Positions 46,444 to 54,435 of a DNA stretch of 64,000 nucleotides are shown here, piece by piece. Within the stretch, counting starts at the first letter, position 1, and the number at the start of each line of letters is the position of its first letter. Below the pieces are notes generated by a model. The model saw nothing but the letters and a program-made list of their open reading frames with translations. It was not told the origin of the DNA and ran no database searches. Source of the stretch: Pseudoalteromonas luteoviolacea B = ATCC 29581 (GTDB lineage: Bacteria; Pseudomonadota; Gammaproteobacteria; Enterobacterales; Alteromonadaceae); contig CAPN01000016.1 in NCBI GenBank assembly GCA_000333235.1, positions 124,001 to 188,000 of the forward strand, written 5' to 3'. The translations under genes and the position numbers were made by a program.

Positions 46444-47385
46444 TTAAGCACGCGGATGGTGCATTTGATGTAAACTTTTTAACCGCTCACTCGCCACATG
46501 GGTGTAAATTTGGGTCGTTGATAAATCGCTATGCCCTAACATCATTTGCACAACTCTAAGGTCAGCACCATGGTTTAACAAATGCGTTGCAAACGCATGT
46601 CGCAAGGTATGTGGTGATAACGGTGACACAACACCCGCCAAAATAGCATAGTGTTTAATGCGATGCCAAAAGGTTTGTCGTGTCATCCCGATACCGCGTT
46701 TTGAAGGAAATAGAAAGTCCGTAGCATGCTTCACCATGTGGCTACGCCCATATTGCAAAAATTGCAAAATCCAATCTTGAGCTTCTTCTCCCATCGGCAC
46801 CAATCGCTCTTTGCCCCCTTTACCTTTGACCAATACAACGCCTTGTCGCAAATTCACTTGTTCCATTCGCAAAGTCACAAGCTCAGTAACACGTAACCCT
46901 GTTGCATAAAGTAATTCTAGCATCGCTTTATCACGCAGACCCATTGGCTCTTCTACATTCGGTGCGCTAAGTAAGGCTTCAACCTCTTGTTCAGTCAGTG
47001 TTTTCGGTAAGCTCTGACCAATTTTAGGTTGAGCAATGTTCGCAACGGGTGAGGCGGATAATTGGTGGTCTCGTTGCAAAAACTGAAAGAAACGTTTCAA
47101 TGCACTGAGTGCTCTTGCCGTACTTCTCGATTTAAACCCTTTATCATGTCTAAAAGCCAAATAACGATTAAAATCATTCGAGGTAACGTCGAACCAAGAT
47201 TGTTGTCCCAAAAACTGAGCACATTTGACTAGGTCTGAACGGTACGACGAGATGGTGTTATCACTTAATCCCTGTTCAAGATACAGGTTGTCTAAAAATA
47301 ATTCGATAAACGAATCATTTTCTGGTGTGACAAGTTGCTCTTGGGGTGCCTCAAAGTTATCGCCCATATCAATTTGCTTCCGCAT
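46444..47385 (-). CDS. xerD: Site-specific tyrosine recombinase XerD
   Basis: With XerC resolves chromosome dimers at dif. Two domains: an N-terminal SAM-like core-binding domain (FLDNLYLEQGLSDNTISSYRSDL) and a catalytic domain with Arg in ATGLRVTELVTL, Lys in VKGKGGKERLVP, HTLRHAFATHLL, GHSDLSTTQIYTH and the nucleophilic Tyr. The frame opens at 47436 but that would leave only 1 base to the divergent fldB start. I take the ATG at 47385 (MRKQIDMGDNF); the ATG at 47367 is equally possible. Confidence 0.95.
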   Translation of the reverse strand: MRKQIDMGDNFEAPQEQLVTPENDSFIELFLDNLYLEQGLSDNTISSYRSDLVKCAQFLGQQSWFDVTSNDFNRYLAFRHDKGFKSRSTARALSALKRFFQFLQRDHQLSASPVANIAQPKIGQSLPKTLTEQEVEALLSAPNVEEPMGLRDKAMLELLYATGLRVTELVTLRMEQVNLRQGVVLVKGKGGKERLVPMGEEAQDWILQFLQYGRSHMVKHATDFLFPSKRGIGMTRQTFWHRIKHYAILAGVVSPLSPHTLRHAFATHLLNHGADLRVVQMMLGHSDLSTTQIYTHVASERLKSLHQMHHPRA

Positions 47386-47437
47386 AAGGTAGACTCTGCC
47401 CCCAATAATAACAGCCCTTGAGACTCTGATAAACACT

Positions 47438-47959
47438 ATGAAGATAGGCTTATTCTACGGCTCGACAACGTGTTACACCGAAATGGCCGCAGAAAAAATG
47501 CGCGACATACTCGGCGCAGACATGGTAACGCTGTATAACATCAAAGACGAACCCTTAAAAAAAGCAGAAAATTACGATTTAATCCTTTTTGGAATTTCAA
47601 CGTGGGATTTTGGTGAACTGCAAGAAGACTGGGAGTCGCATTGGGACGATATAGATTCGGTTAATCTCGCAGGTAAAACCATCGCCTTATTTGGCATGGG
47701 AGACCAGCAAGGCTATGGCCAATGGTTCCAAGATGCATTAGGCATGTTGCACAATAAAATTGCCTCTCAAGGTGTGCATTTTATTGGTTACTGGCCTAAC
47801 ACGGCTGATTATGAATTTGAAGCATCAAAAGCGCTTACCGAGGACAAAAGTCATTTCGTTGGGCTCGCGCTTGATGAAGACAGTCAATACGATAAAAGTG
47901 ATGAGCGTATCGCAACATGGATAGAACAAGTTCTCAACGAATACAGCGACTCACTATAG
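47438..47959 (+). CDS. fldB: Flavodoxin FldB
   Basis: FMN-binding low-potential electron carrier. The 173-aa protein has the P-loop-like FMN site [16 protein letters not shown], the [17 protein letters not shown] loop and the [20 protein letters not shown] region. The long-chain form, and its place divergent from xerD, match FldB. Its 3' end overlaps the converging ligase gene by 6 bases. Confidence 0.95.
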   Translation: MKIGLFYGSTTCYTEMAAEKMRDILGADMVTLYNIKDEPLKKAENYDLILFGISTWDFGELQEDWESHWDDIDSVNLAGKTIALFGMGDQQGYGQWFQDALGMLHNKIASQGVHFIGYWPNTADYEFEASKALTEDKSHFVGLALDEDSQYDKSDERIATWIEQVLNEYSDSL

Positions 47960-48793
47960 TGCATCGCGCAGACGTAAAAATCGGGCAAAACGTGGTTTGC
48001 CCGTTTTGGTTCTTCCCTGAAAACGATACGTTACCGTGCTTCCAATTGGGGGGGGGTTCATTCGTTCTGCAATCGTTAATCCAGATCCCAGCTTAAATAT
48101 TAAGCCGTCTTCATTTTGCACCACAAGTGCACCAACCATATCGCGAAATTTACCTTTACCAGTTTGGTATTCAATGACCGTCGCTTCTGCATCTCCAAAC
48201 GGCTTAAACTTTAACACCGCGTCACTTCGTCCACTCTGATGAAATGCGTTTTTACGATGCAGAATAAGCCCCTCTCCCCCGCGCAAAATAACTTCTTGCA
48301 ACCAACGCTCTAACAAACTTTCAGATGGCACTGCTCGCTGTTCTATAACTTTCAGATGCGCCACATAAAGCGAGGGAATGAGTGTTTTCAGATGCTGATA
48401 GCGCTGCTCGAAAGGCAGTGCTAATTCAGGGAGATCAAAAATTAAATATGAAACCTTTCGCCAAACTTCATCATCAGGCTCTAAACGCCTCACTGCAGCG
48501 CTCACTTCATCAAATTTTCCATAATCAATCCAGAGCTCTCCATCCAATGATTGTGTTGGGAATTTTTGGATAAACCAAAAAGGAGCATGAATTTCGTGAC
48601 CTCCTCGTGTCCAGAGGGTTGAGCCATCCCAATAGGCACGCACTCCATCGTATTTTTCAGAGACTAAATACGCTTCTACGGGCTGCTGATGGCGATAAAC
48701 ACTGGCTAACTGAAGCGGTAAATCAGATGCGTTAATTACAATGCTAAAAGACCAAACTAAAATCCAAATAATAACGTGGCACAACTGCCTCAC
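47954..48793 (-). CDS. LigE-type ATP-dependent DNA ligase (periplasmic)
   Basis: Minimal ATP-dependent ligase, predicted to act outside the cytoplasm. The 279-aa protein has a signal peptide (about 1-22) and then the nucleotidyltransferase motifs: motif I EKYDGVR with adenylated Lys47, motif [11 protein letters not shown], motif IV EGLILHR, motif V LKFKP, and an OB domain with [19 protein letters not shown]. This matches Lig E of Neisseria, Haemophilus and Vibrio. Such enzymes are linked by others to extracellular DNA or competence; no competence gene is adjacent here. Convergent with fldB. Confidence 0.92.
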   Translation of the reverse strand: MRQLCHVIIWILVWSFSIVINASDLPLQLASVYRHQQPVEAYLVSEKYDGVRAYWDGSTLWTRGGHEIHAPFWFIQKFPTQSLDGELWIDYGKFDEVSAAVRRLEPDDEVWRKVSYLIFDLPELALPFEQRYQHLKTLIPSLYVAHLKVIEQRAVPSESLLERWLQEVILRGGEGLILHRKNAFHQSGRSDAVLKFKPFGDAEATVIEYQTGKGKFRDMVGALVVQNEDGLIFKLGSGLTIAERMNPPPIGSTVTYRFQGRTKTGKPRFARFLRLRDAL

Positions 48794-48849
48794 TGTTCTA
48801 CTCCTTGAACAACCGATTAAAGTTAAACAGTGAGTCTAGACGATATTTT

Positions 48850-49506
48850 CTATTTTGCGAGATTGACGATGTAGTCTTTGCACTGGAATAAATTAGTCAG
48901 GTTCGCATTCGCTCGCGAGAAATCTTGATTCAATGAATGTTGATGGGGTATTACAACACAATGCACGTTAGCGTCTCGCGCTGAGGTTAATCCAGTCGCT
49001 GAGTCTTCAACCGCAACCGCATGATGTGCTTCACAATTTAATAATGTGAGCGCCATTTGATAAGGTTCAGGAGCAGGCTTTGGCGCACTGACATCGTCTT
49101 TGGTGACAATCGCTTTGAAAAATTGATCGATCCCATAATAGTGAAGTACAGGAAAGGCTTCTGCTTGGCTACTGCCAGTCACCAACGCTAAGTCAAAACG
49201 ATCACTTAACTGAGATAACACCTCCAAAACGCCAGGCATTAAGGTTGGCGCTTGCCTCTTTGCAGTCTCAACAAAGTAACTATTTTTTAAGTCGGTTAAG
49301 GTCTTGGCATCAAAAGGAAGGTGGTGCCGCTGTCGCAATATCTCAGCACTCTCAAGTGACGGGACACCTGAAAACTCGTCGCAAAATAACAGCTCGGTGT
49401 AAGTCACTTTGTAGGGTTCAAGTACCTTCATCCAGCTGACATAATGCAACACTTCTGAATCCACCAAGGTGCCATCAAAATCGAACAAGATTGCTTTAAC
49501 ATCCAT
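48850..49506 (-). CDS. HAD-family phosphatase (beta-phosphoglucomutase-like)
   Basis: Predicted sugar-phosphate or other small-molecule phosphatase. The 218-aa protein has the HAD nucleophile motif DFDGTLVD (D9), motif II LVTGSS, the Lys in KPAPEPYQMAL and motif IV AVEDSATGLTSA. The helical cap at about 17-85 is the class I type found in beta-phosphoglucomutase and YqaB/YniC-like enzymes. Substrate is not predictable; it has no operon partner. Confidence 0.9.
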   Translation of the reverse strand: MDVKAILFDFDGTLVDSEVLHYVSWMKVLEPYKVTYTELLFCDEFSGVPSLESAEILRQRHHLPFDAKTLTDLKNSYFVETAKRQAPTLMPGVLEVLSQLSDRFDLALVTGSSQAEAFPVLHYYGIDQFFKAIVTKDDVSAPKPAPEPYQMALTLLNCEAHHAVAVEDSATGLTSARDANVHCVVIPHQHSLNQDFSRANANLTNLFQCKDYIVNLAK

Positions 49507-49569
49507 ATTTTCACCCTCAGGGTGAACTGACTCACCCTAGCGACATATCAAAATTCAACCAAATTGCTA

Positions 49570-49860
49570 TCACGCTTTTGGTGGTTCTGCTTGCGCAGGT
49601 TCACCTGTTTCAACTTCAACTAATTCATAGCCACGCGCTTGACGAACGACTTTTAACATGGGCTTTTCAAAAGCACTTAGCATACGCTGTGCATCTGCAC
49701 GCAATTCGTCTAAAGAAGTACCAACAGGAGAAGCTCCTGTCTCAGACCAATTTGTCGCACGACCATTCACGTTGTACTCGACTTCATGAATCTGATACAA
49801 CGTTGGCTCATCCCCTTTGCCTTCGCACTCAATTAAACGGTAATTCCAAAATCCGGCCAT
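49570..49860 (-). CDS. Conserved hypothetical 96-aa protein
   Basis: Not recognised by name. Small soluble protein with a beta-rich start (MAGFWNYRLIECEGKGDEPTLY) and an acidic Ala/Pro/Glu tail. ATG at 49860 is preceded by GAGG at 8 bases; the frame extends to a TTG at 49866. The middle (LDELRADAQRMLSAFEKP) looks helical. Single gene between the HAD phosphatase and the receptor's terminator. Confidence 0.72.
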   Translation of the reverse strand: MAGFWNYRLIECEGKGDEPTLYQIHEVEYNVNGRATNWSETGASPVGTSLDELRADAQRMLSAFEKPMLKVVRQARGYELVEVETGEPAQAEPPKA

Positions 49861-50010
49861 TTTCAATTCCTCATGTATTTTAAATACTCAAGTAAGCTCA
49901 CATACTTGGGTAAATACCCAAACAACTTGCGCGCACTCTATCAGCTTAATGTCTACTTTTCACTATGATAATGCCGATTAGTAGTCCTCGCAGGTAAAAT
50001 TGGCTGCAAT

Positions 50011-50040
50011 AAAAAACCCGCCAGTGCGGCGGGTTTTCTT
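50011..50040 (-). terminator. Terminator after TonB-dependent receptor
   Basis: Stem AAAACCCGCC (50013-50022) and GGCGGGTTTT (50028-50037) with a 5-base loop; minus strand continues with T residues. Strong terminator 17 bases after the receptor stop. Confidence 0.9.
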
Positions 50041-50053
50041 AACGTGCTATCAA

Positions 50054-52309
50054 TTAAAAGAATTTAACTTTAAATTCAGCACCAACGTAACGTTGTTCGT
50101 TTGTCATACCAGTTAAGTTGTTAAAATCAACACCACCGATAACCACCTGCTTATCAAACAGGTTACGTACGAACGCAGAAACTTGATATTCGTTATCACC
50201 TTCGTACCAGTTGTAACCGGCACGTAGACCACCTTCGAACAATGGCTTACCTTCGAACTCAACTGCTTTATACAAGAAGAAGTCAATTGCACTACGGTAT
50301 GACCAATCTGTGTAAGCGAAGAACTCGCCTTCACCCATCTCTTTGCTGTAACGAAGTGTGAAGTTTGAAATCCACTCTGGTGCATGCGGTAAACTATTAC
50401 CATCTAAACGTGCAAGACCATTGCTATTTAGTGGATTAGTTACAGTACATTGTGCACAAACCGCGACCGCAAGGTCAGTATCACGAAGTTGAGTTTTGTT
50501 GTAACTTACGTTGAATGTTGCATTCAATTCATCCGTCAACACCCACTCTGAATCAAGCTCAAAGCCATAACCAATTGTTTTATCAGCGTTGATCAAACGG
50601 TTAAAGTTAGCATCACCACCCACTGCTGTCAGTTGTTGATCATTCATTTGGTAATAGAATACCGTTGCGTTCACTCGGCCACGACCATCTAATACGTCTG
50701 ACTTGATACCGGTTTCAATTGAGTTAACCGTTTCAGCATCTGCAACAGTCACTTCATTACCAAATAGAATACGACCTTGGATGCTAGGTGCACGGAAACC
50801 GTTTGCAATACGACCAAACCAGTTTACATCATCATTGATCTTATACGCTAAGCTTACATCCCAAGATACTTGGTTTGCTGATGGATTCGCCGTACCAGTT
50901 GCAGTACCTGAACCAAATGGACCTTGAATACGATAAGCTTCAAAGTCTTTCTCGTCGTTTGAATAACGAATACCCGTAGTCACTTTCAAGTTGTTAGACA
51001 AGGTGTAATCAAATGATCCGTATACCGCCCACGCTTGTGTGTCTTGATACTGGATTGCGTAACCATTTTGTACACCACCACCTAATGTATCGTATGAAAA
51101 GCTCTCAATTGTTAGGTCTTCATCAAACCAGAACATCCCGATTTGATAGTTGTAATCGCCAGAGAAGTTACTCGTTAAACGCAGTTCTTGTGTGTATTGA
51201 TCGTGTTCAGGAATACCATCTGCACTTTCTGCCGGGAATAAAATGGTACCTGGCCCTTGGTAACCACCAAGGAAAACTGCACCATAACCACCGTCTACGT
51301 CAGCACGAGAGTATATTTCAGCACTTTCCCAACCAGTGATAGATGTCACTGTATGTTCTGCTAAATCCCACTCAAGCTTCAAGCTCATGCCTTGAGTTTC
51401 AACTTGCTGAGTTGCTTTATCTGCGGCGTCATGGAAAGCGATATCGTTATCGTAACCAGCAACAATGTTGTTTGTGCCTTTTTCAATAAGGTTCGCTCGG
51501 AAAACGATTGGTTTACCGTCTAAATCACGCACGTGATAGTTTAAAAGACCCGTAAAGTCATCGCCTTCGTATAAAAATTGCACTCGAGCTGCTTTTTCAT
51601 CGTAACCGCCAAGTACATCTTCTTTTTCAAGACCTGGAGTAACGATATCAATGTAGTCGTCTTTTTGTTGCCAAAGTACAGAAACACGCGTAGATAACTT
51701 ATCGGTTAAGCCACCACCAACTGCACCTTCAAAATCAACAGCACCTAGGCTGCCGTATGATACTGCTCCATAGCCATCGAATTCTTGACGTGGCTTTACC
51801 GAATCAAACTTAACGAGGCCTGCAGGGGTGTTACGTCCGAACAATGTACCTTGTGGACCACGCAAAACTTCAACACGGCCTACATCAAATACAGGAAAGC
51901 CTTTTAAAATTGGGTTTTCTTGAACCACTTCATCTACAACTAATGAAACTGGTTGTGATGCGTTCAAGTCGAAGTCAGTGTTACCTAGACCACGAACATA
52001 AAAACGTGGGAAGGTACGACCGAATGAAGATTCAATTGAAAGGCTAGGGATTTTTGCATTCATAAAACGAATGTCCATACCCGCTGCGCTGTAGGCATTA
52101 AGGTTATCACCTTGTAATGCTGATACTGAAACTGGCACTTCTTGTGCGTTTTCTACACGCTTACGTGCAGTAATTTGAATCACTTCAAGTTGATTTTTTT
52201 TCGCTTGTTCGCCTTCTTCCGCGAGCGTAGTGAATGAAGTACCTGCAACCGCAGAGAACAACGTAGCATGGATCAAAGTTGCTAACGTAGATCGTTTCAT
52301 TGCTTTCAT
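50054..52309 (-). CDS. TonB-dependent outer-membrane receptor
   Basis: Energy-dependent uptake of an unknown ligand across the outer membrane. The 751-aa protein has a long signal peptide (about 1-30, MKAMKRSTLATLIHATLFSAVAG), a TonB-box-like EVIQITARKR at about 42, a plug domain (about 55-170; VRGLGNTDFD, VEVLRGPQGTLFGRNTPAGLV) and a barrel ending VGAEFKVKFF with terminal Phe. It resembles receptors of the CirA/FecA-like or carbohydrate class seen in marine Alteromonadales, but there is no neighbouring transporter or degradative enzyme to suggest substrate. A small hairpin and inverted repeats lie upstream. Confidence 0.92.
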   Translation of the reverse strand: MKAMKRSTLATLIHATLFSAVAGTSFTTLAEEGEQAKKNQLEVIQITARKRVENAQEVPVSVSALQGDNLNAYSAAGMDIRFMNAKIPSLSIESSFGRTFPRFYVRGLGNTDFDLNASQPVSLVVDEVVQENPILKGFPVFDVGRVEVLRGPQGTLFGRNTPAGLVKFDSVKPRQEFDGYGAVSYGSLGAVDFEGAVGGGLTDKLSTRVSVLWQQKDDYIDIVTPGLEKEDVLGGYDEKAARVQFLYEGDDFTGLLNYHVRDLDGKPIVFRANLIEKGTNNIVAGYDNDIAFHDAADKATQQVETQGMSLKLEWDLAEHTVTSITGWESAEIYSRADVDGGYGAVFLGGYQGPGTILFPAESADGIPEHDQYTQELRLTSNFSGDYNYQIGMFWFDEDLTIESFSYDTLGGGVQNGYAIQYQDTQAWAVYGSFDYTLSNNLKVTTGIRYSNDEKDFEAYRIQGPFGSGTATGTANPSANQVSWDVSLAYKINDDVNWFGRIANGFRAPSIQGRILFGNEVTVADAETVNSIETGIKSDVLDGRGRVNATVFYYQMNDQQLTAVGGDANFNRLINADKTIGYGFELDSEWVLTDELNATFNVSYNKTQLRDTDLAVAVCAQCTVTNPLNSNGLARLDGNSLPHAPEWISNFTLRYSKEMGEGEFFAYTDWSYRSAIDFFLYKAVEFEGKPLFEGGLRAGYNWYEGDNEYQVSAFVRNLFDKQVVIGGVDFNNLTGMTNEQRYVGAEFKVKFF

Positions 52310-52864
52310 GTTGGGCTTAAACCTTTTTGGAGCACTCTTTCGTTAAACGGTAGTATGGGCGCCGTAAAACTGTGGCGTGATACGTTCAATTTTGCGCGCG
52401 TTATTATTGTTGCGCGGACCTCAATGTCGAGAGTGCTAAGCGAGAAAAGAGGCTGAACGTGACGGGTGTGAATTATAGCAGCAAATATAGCTTTTGCTGC
52501 AAAAACAGGAATGATTTTGCAAATTTTATTGAATTTTTATCGAAGCTTTTATCTAAAACAGAAACTTTTATCCAATTAAAATTTCAAAATAAGGACTTTT
52601 GTCCTTGTTTTGATGTTGCCCAAGTGAAAAATTTCAATGCGCTTTTTTTGTACGCTGAATAAGCGAAGTCACAATATAATAAAAAGCGCGCGAATTGTCC
52701 GTTTTGTTGAACGAGTGAAAAGATCCACATAGGCACATAAAATGGGCTTAATAAAACGAATTTAGGAAAGGGTTTTCTAAAAAATAATTTTCGTGCGTTC
52801 CATTTTTAAATACCCGATGAACATTAGACTATAAAGTGCGATATGCAATTAAGCGGCTGCCAAT
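52310..52864. other. Intergenic region upstream of the TonB receptor
   Basis: 555 bases. The receptor leader side contains inverted arms AGCACTCT (52331-52338) and AGAGTGCT (52430-52437) enclosing a CGCGC/GCGCG hairpin (52395-52416), which may be a regulated leader. An open frame at 52459-52662 on the plus strand is low-complexity Phe/Lys/Asn-rich and not called. Confidence 0.5.
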
Positions 52865-53464
52865 TTAACGACATGTTCGTTGGTAATAGCGAAACCCCGA
52901 AAGGCTCAAGAATAAGATTAAAATAAAGGCTAGAAAAGTAAACCCAAACCAATGACTCACGTTTTGCACAGGCTTTGAAACACTCGCGGCGAAAACCCAG
53001 TTCCAATGGTCGATTCTTCGGATATACGCTACATTATCGACAATACTGCGCGCATTGTGCTCTTTCCAATGATAATGCACTGTGGCTTCTGTGGAAGCGT
53101 TAGCTGAACGAACTAGTTCTTGAAAAGCGCGTGCGACAATTGGATCAGCGTGTGAAGTTAAGACCCGACCAATTAGCGGCGATGGATGTGAATATGACAA
53201 CAATTTACCATGCAGATCATACATAAATAGCGTTGTGTCATTTTTAACTGGTTGAGAAATAAAATGGATTATTTTTGCCTTTTTTTGCTCTTGACTAAGC
53301 GTTTTATCAGCAAGAATGGCATCTACCTGCTCAAATACAGCGATGGGTTTAACAAAGCTATCTGATGGATTCGAAAACCCAGGCATAGACAAACAAATGG
53401 CGGCGGGAATAAACCCTGCAAAAATAACAGCAACTAACCACAATGTTTGTTTATACACGATCAC
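52865..53464 (-). CDS. Stand-alone single-Cache membrane protein
   Basis: The 199-aa protein has an N-terminal helix (about 7-25), a periplasmic sCache_2-like domain (about 40-165; DTTLFMYDLHGKLLSYSHPSPLIGRVL in part, YIRRIDHWNWVFAASV) and a C-terminal helix (about 172-190), then only about nine residues. Cache domains normally precede HAMP plus methyl-accepting or GGDEF output; here none exists and the frame ends with a real stop. It could be a truncated receptor, or a sensory partner acting on another protein. It has no operon partner. Confidence 0.78.
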   Translation of the reverse strand: MIVYKQTLWLVAVIFAGFIPAAICLSMPGFSNPSDSFVKPIAVFEQVDAILADKTLSQEQKKAKIIHFISQPVKNDTTLFMYDLHGKLLSYSHPSPLIGRVLTSHADPIVARAFQELVRSANASTEATVHYHWKEHNARSIVDNVAYIRRIDHWNWVFAASVSKPVQNVSHWFGFTFLAFILILFLSLSGFRYYQRTCR

Positions 53465-53729
53465 TTATCCAGAAAAACCCTAATCACAAAACACTGAGTA
53501 AATATTGCTCTTACAATGTGCGTTGTTAACTTTGGGATCTAGTTTACGAGTTATTCAGTTAGAATCGAGGGTAAAATTACCCAAAACACACACAGATTAG
53601 ATAACCATTTGTAAATTAAGGAATTTGAAATATAAACGAATGTAAACAGGAACAAATATAACCAAAGTTCTACGGTTAGATCTTTGCACAATGGCCTTGT
53701 TATACTTACCCTACTGTGGGAAGCACGCC

Positions 53730-54206
53730 CTAATTACCTAACTCGCTCACTTTCATTCGCACGAAATGTGCTTTACGACTTTGCTCATCGTATTCGATCA
53801 CAGCGCACGCTGCCAATTGAAAAATGGGCAATTCTCCTGGACAAAGCTGATCAACGAGGTAACTTACTATCGGCATGTGCGCGACGACTATCCATGAATC
53901 AATTTCATCGTGCATTGAAATTAACGTTTCAAGGTAGTCTATTGCAATGCAAGCATTACCACTTGGGATCACATCTGAGCACGTTTCACTGAATGAGGCG
54001 TGGTTACTTTGCAATACTTCATTCGCAGTTTGCTGGGCGCGTAAATAGGGGCTTATGAGAAAGGCTTGCGGTGCGAACATTTGGCGACTAAGCCATTGAC
54101 CCATCGCATGAGCTTGGGCACGTCCATTCTTTGTAAGCTGTCTTGCTTCGTCATGTTCTTGCAGTGGCTCGGCTTCACCATGACGCATAATTATTATGGT
54201 TTTCAT
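53730..54206 (-). CDS. sixA: Phosphohistidine phosphatase SixA
   Basis: Removes phosphate from histidine of phosphotransfer domains (ArcB in E. coli; also PTS-Ntr proteins). The frame opens at 54308, but the protein clearly starts at the ATG at 54206 (MKTIIIMRHGEAEPLQ), 158 aa. RHG motif with catalytic His9, the second His in VVAHMPIVSYLV. Its start region overlaps the unused 5' frame of the divergent insulinase gene. Confidence 0.95.
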   Translation of the reverse strand: MKTIIIMRHGEAEPLQEHDEARQLTKNGRAQAHAMGQWLSRQMFAPQAFLISPYLRAQQTANEVLQSNHASFSETCSDVIPSGNACIAIDYLETLISMHDEIDSWIVVAHMPIVSYLVDQLCPGELPIFQLAACAVIEYDEQSRKAHFVRMKVSELGN

Positions 54207-54435
54207 AGTTCTCCAGCGATTCCAAGTTACGGACCTTTTTGATAGTCTGAGAGTCCGAATGCCCGCTATAGTAAAACAATCCCCTATCGCACGGAAGAAG
54301 TTTAGCAAGTTTGCTCACTATGTGCTTTATTTAAGGGGTAATTTTTACCTAATTAAACTGCGGGTCGCACAATTTTGTGACAGTCTAAGCATCGAGGCAA
54401 GATCTGACACATTCCCTGATAAATTTGGAGTCCAG

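Noticed and set aside
52459..52662. 67-codon plus-strand frame near the TonB receptor
   Set aside because: Low-complexity Phe/Lys/Asn composition in an A/T-rich spacer, with no family resemblance.
54207..54308. 34-residue extension of SixA
   Set aside because: SixA proteins start at MKxxxMRHGEA; the extension is shared with the divergent gene's leader.
54196..54435. 80-residue N-terminal extension of the insulinase-family protease
   Set aside because: Not like any M16 N-terminus, overlaps sixA, and a TTG with GGAG starts the domain at the right place.
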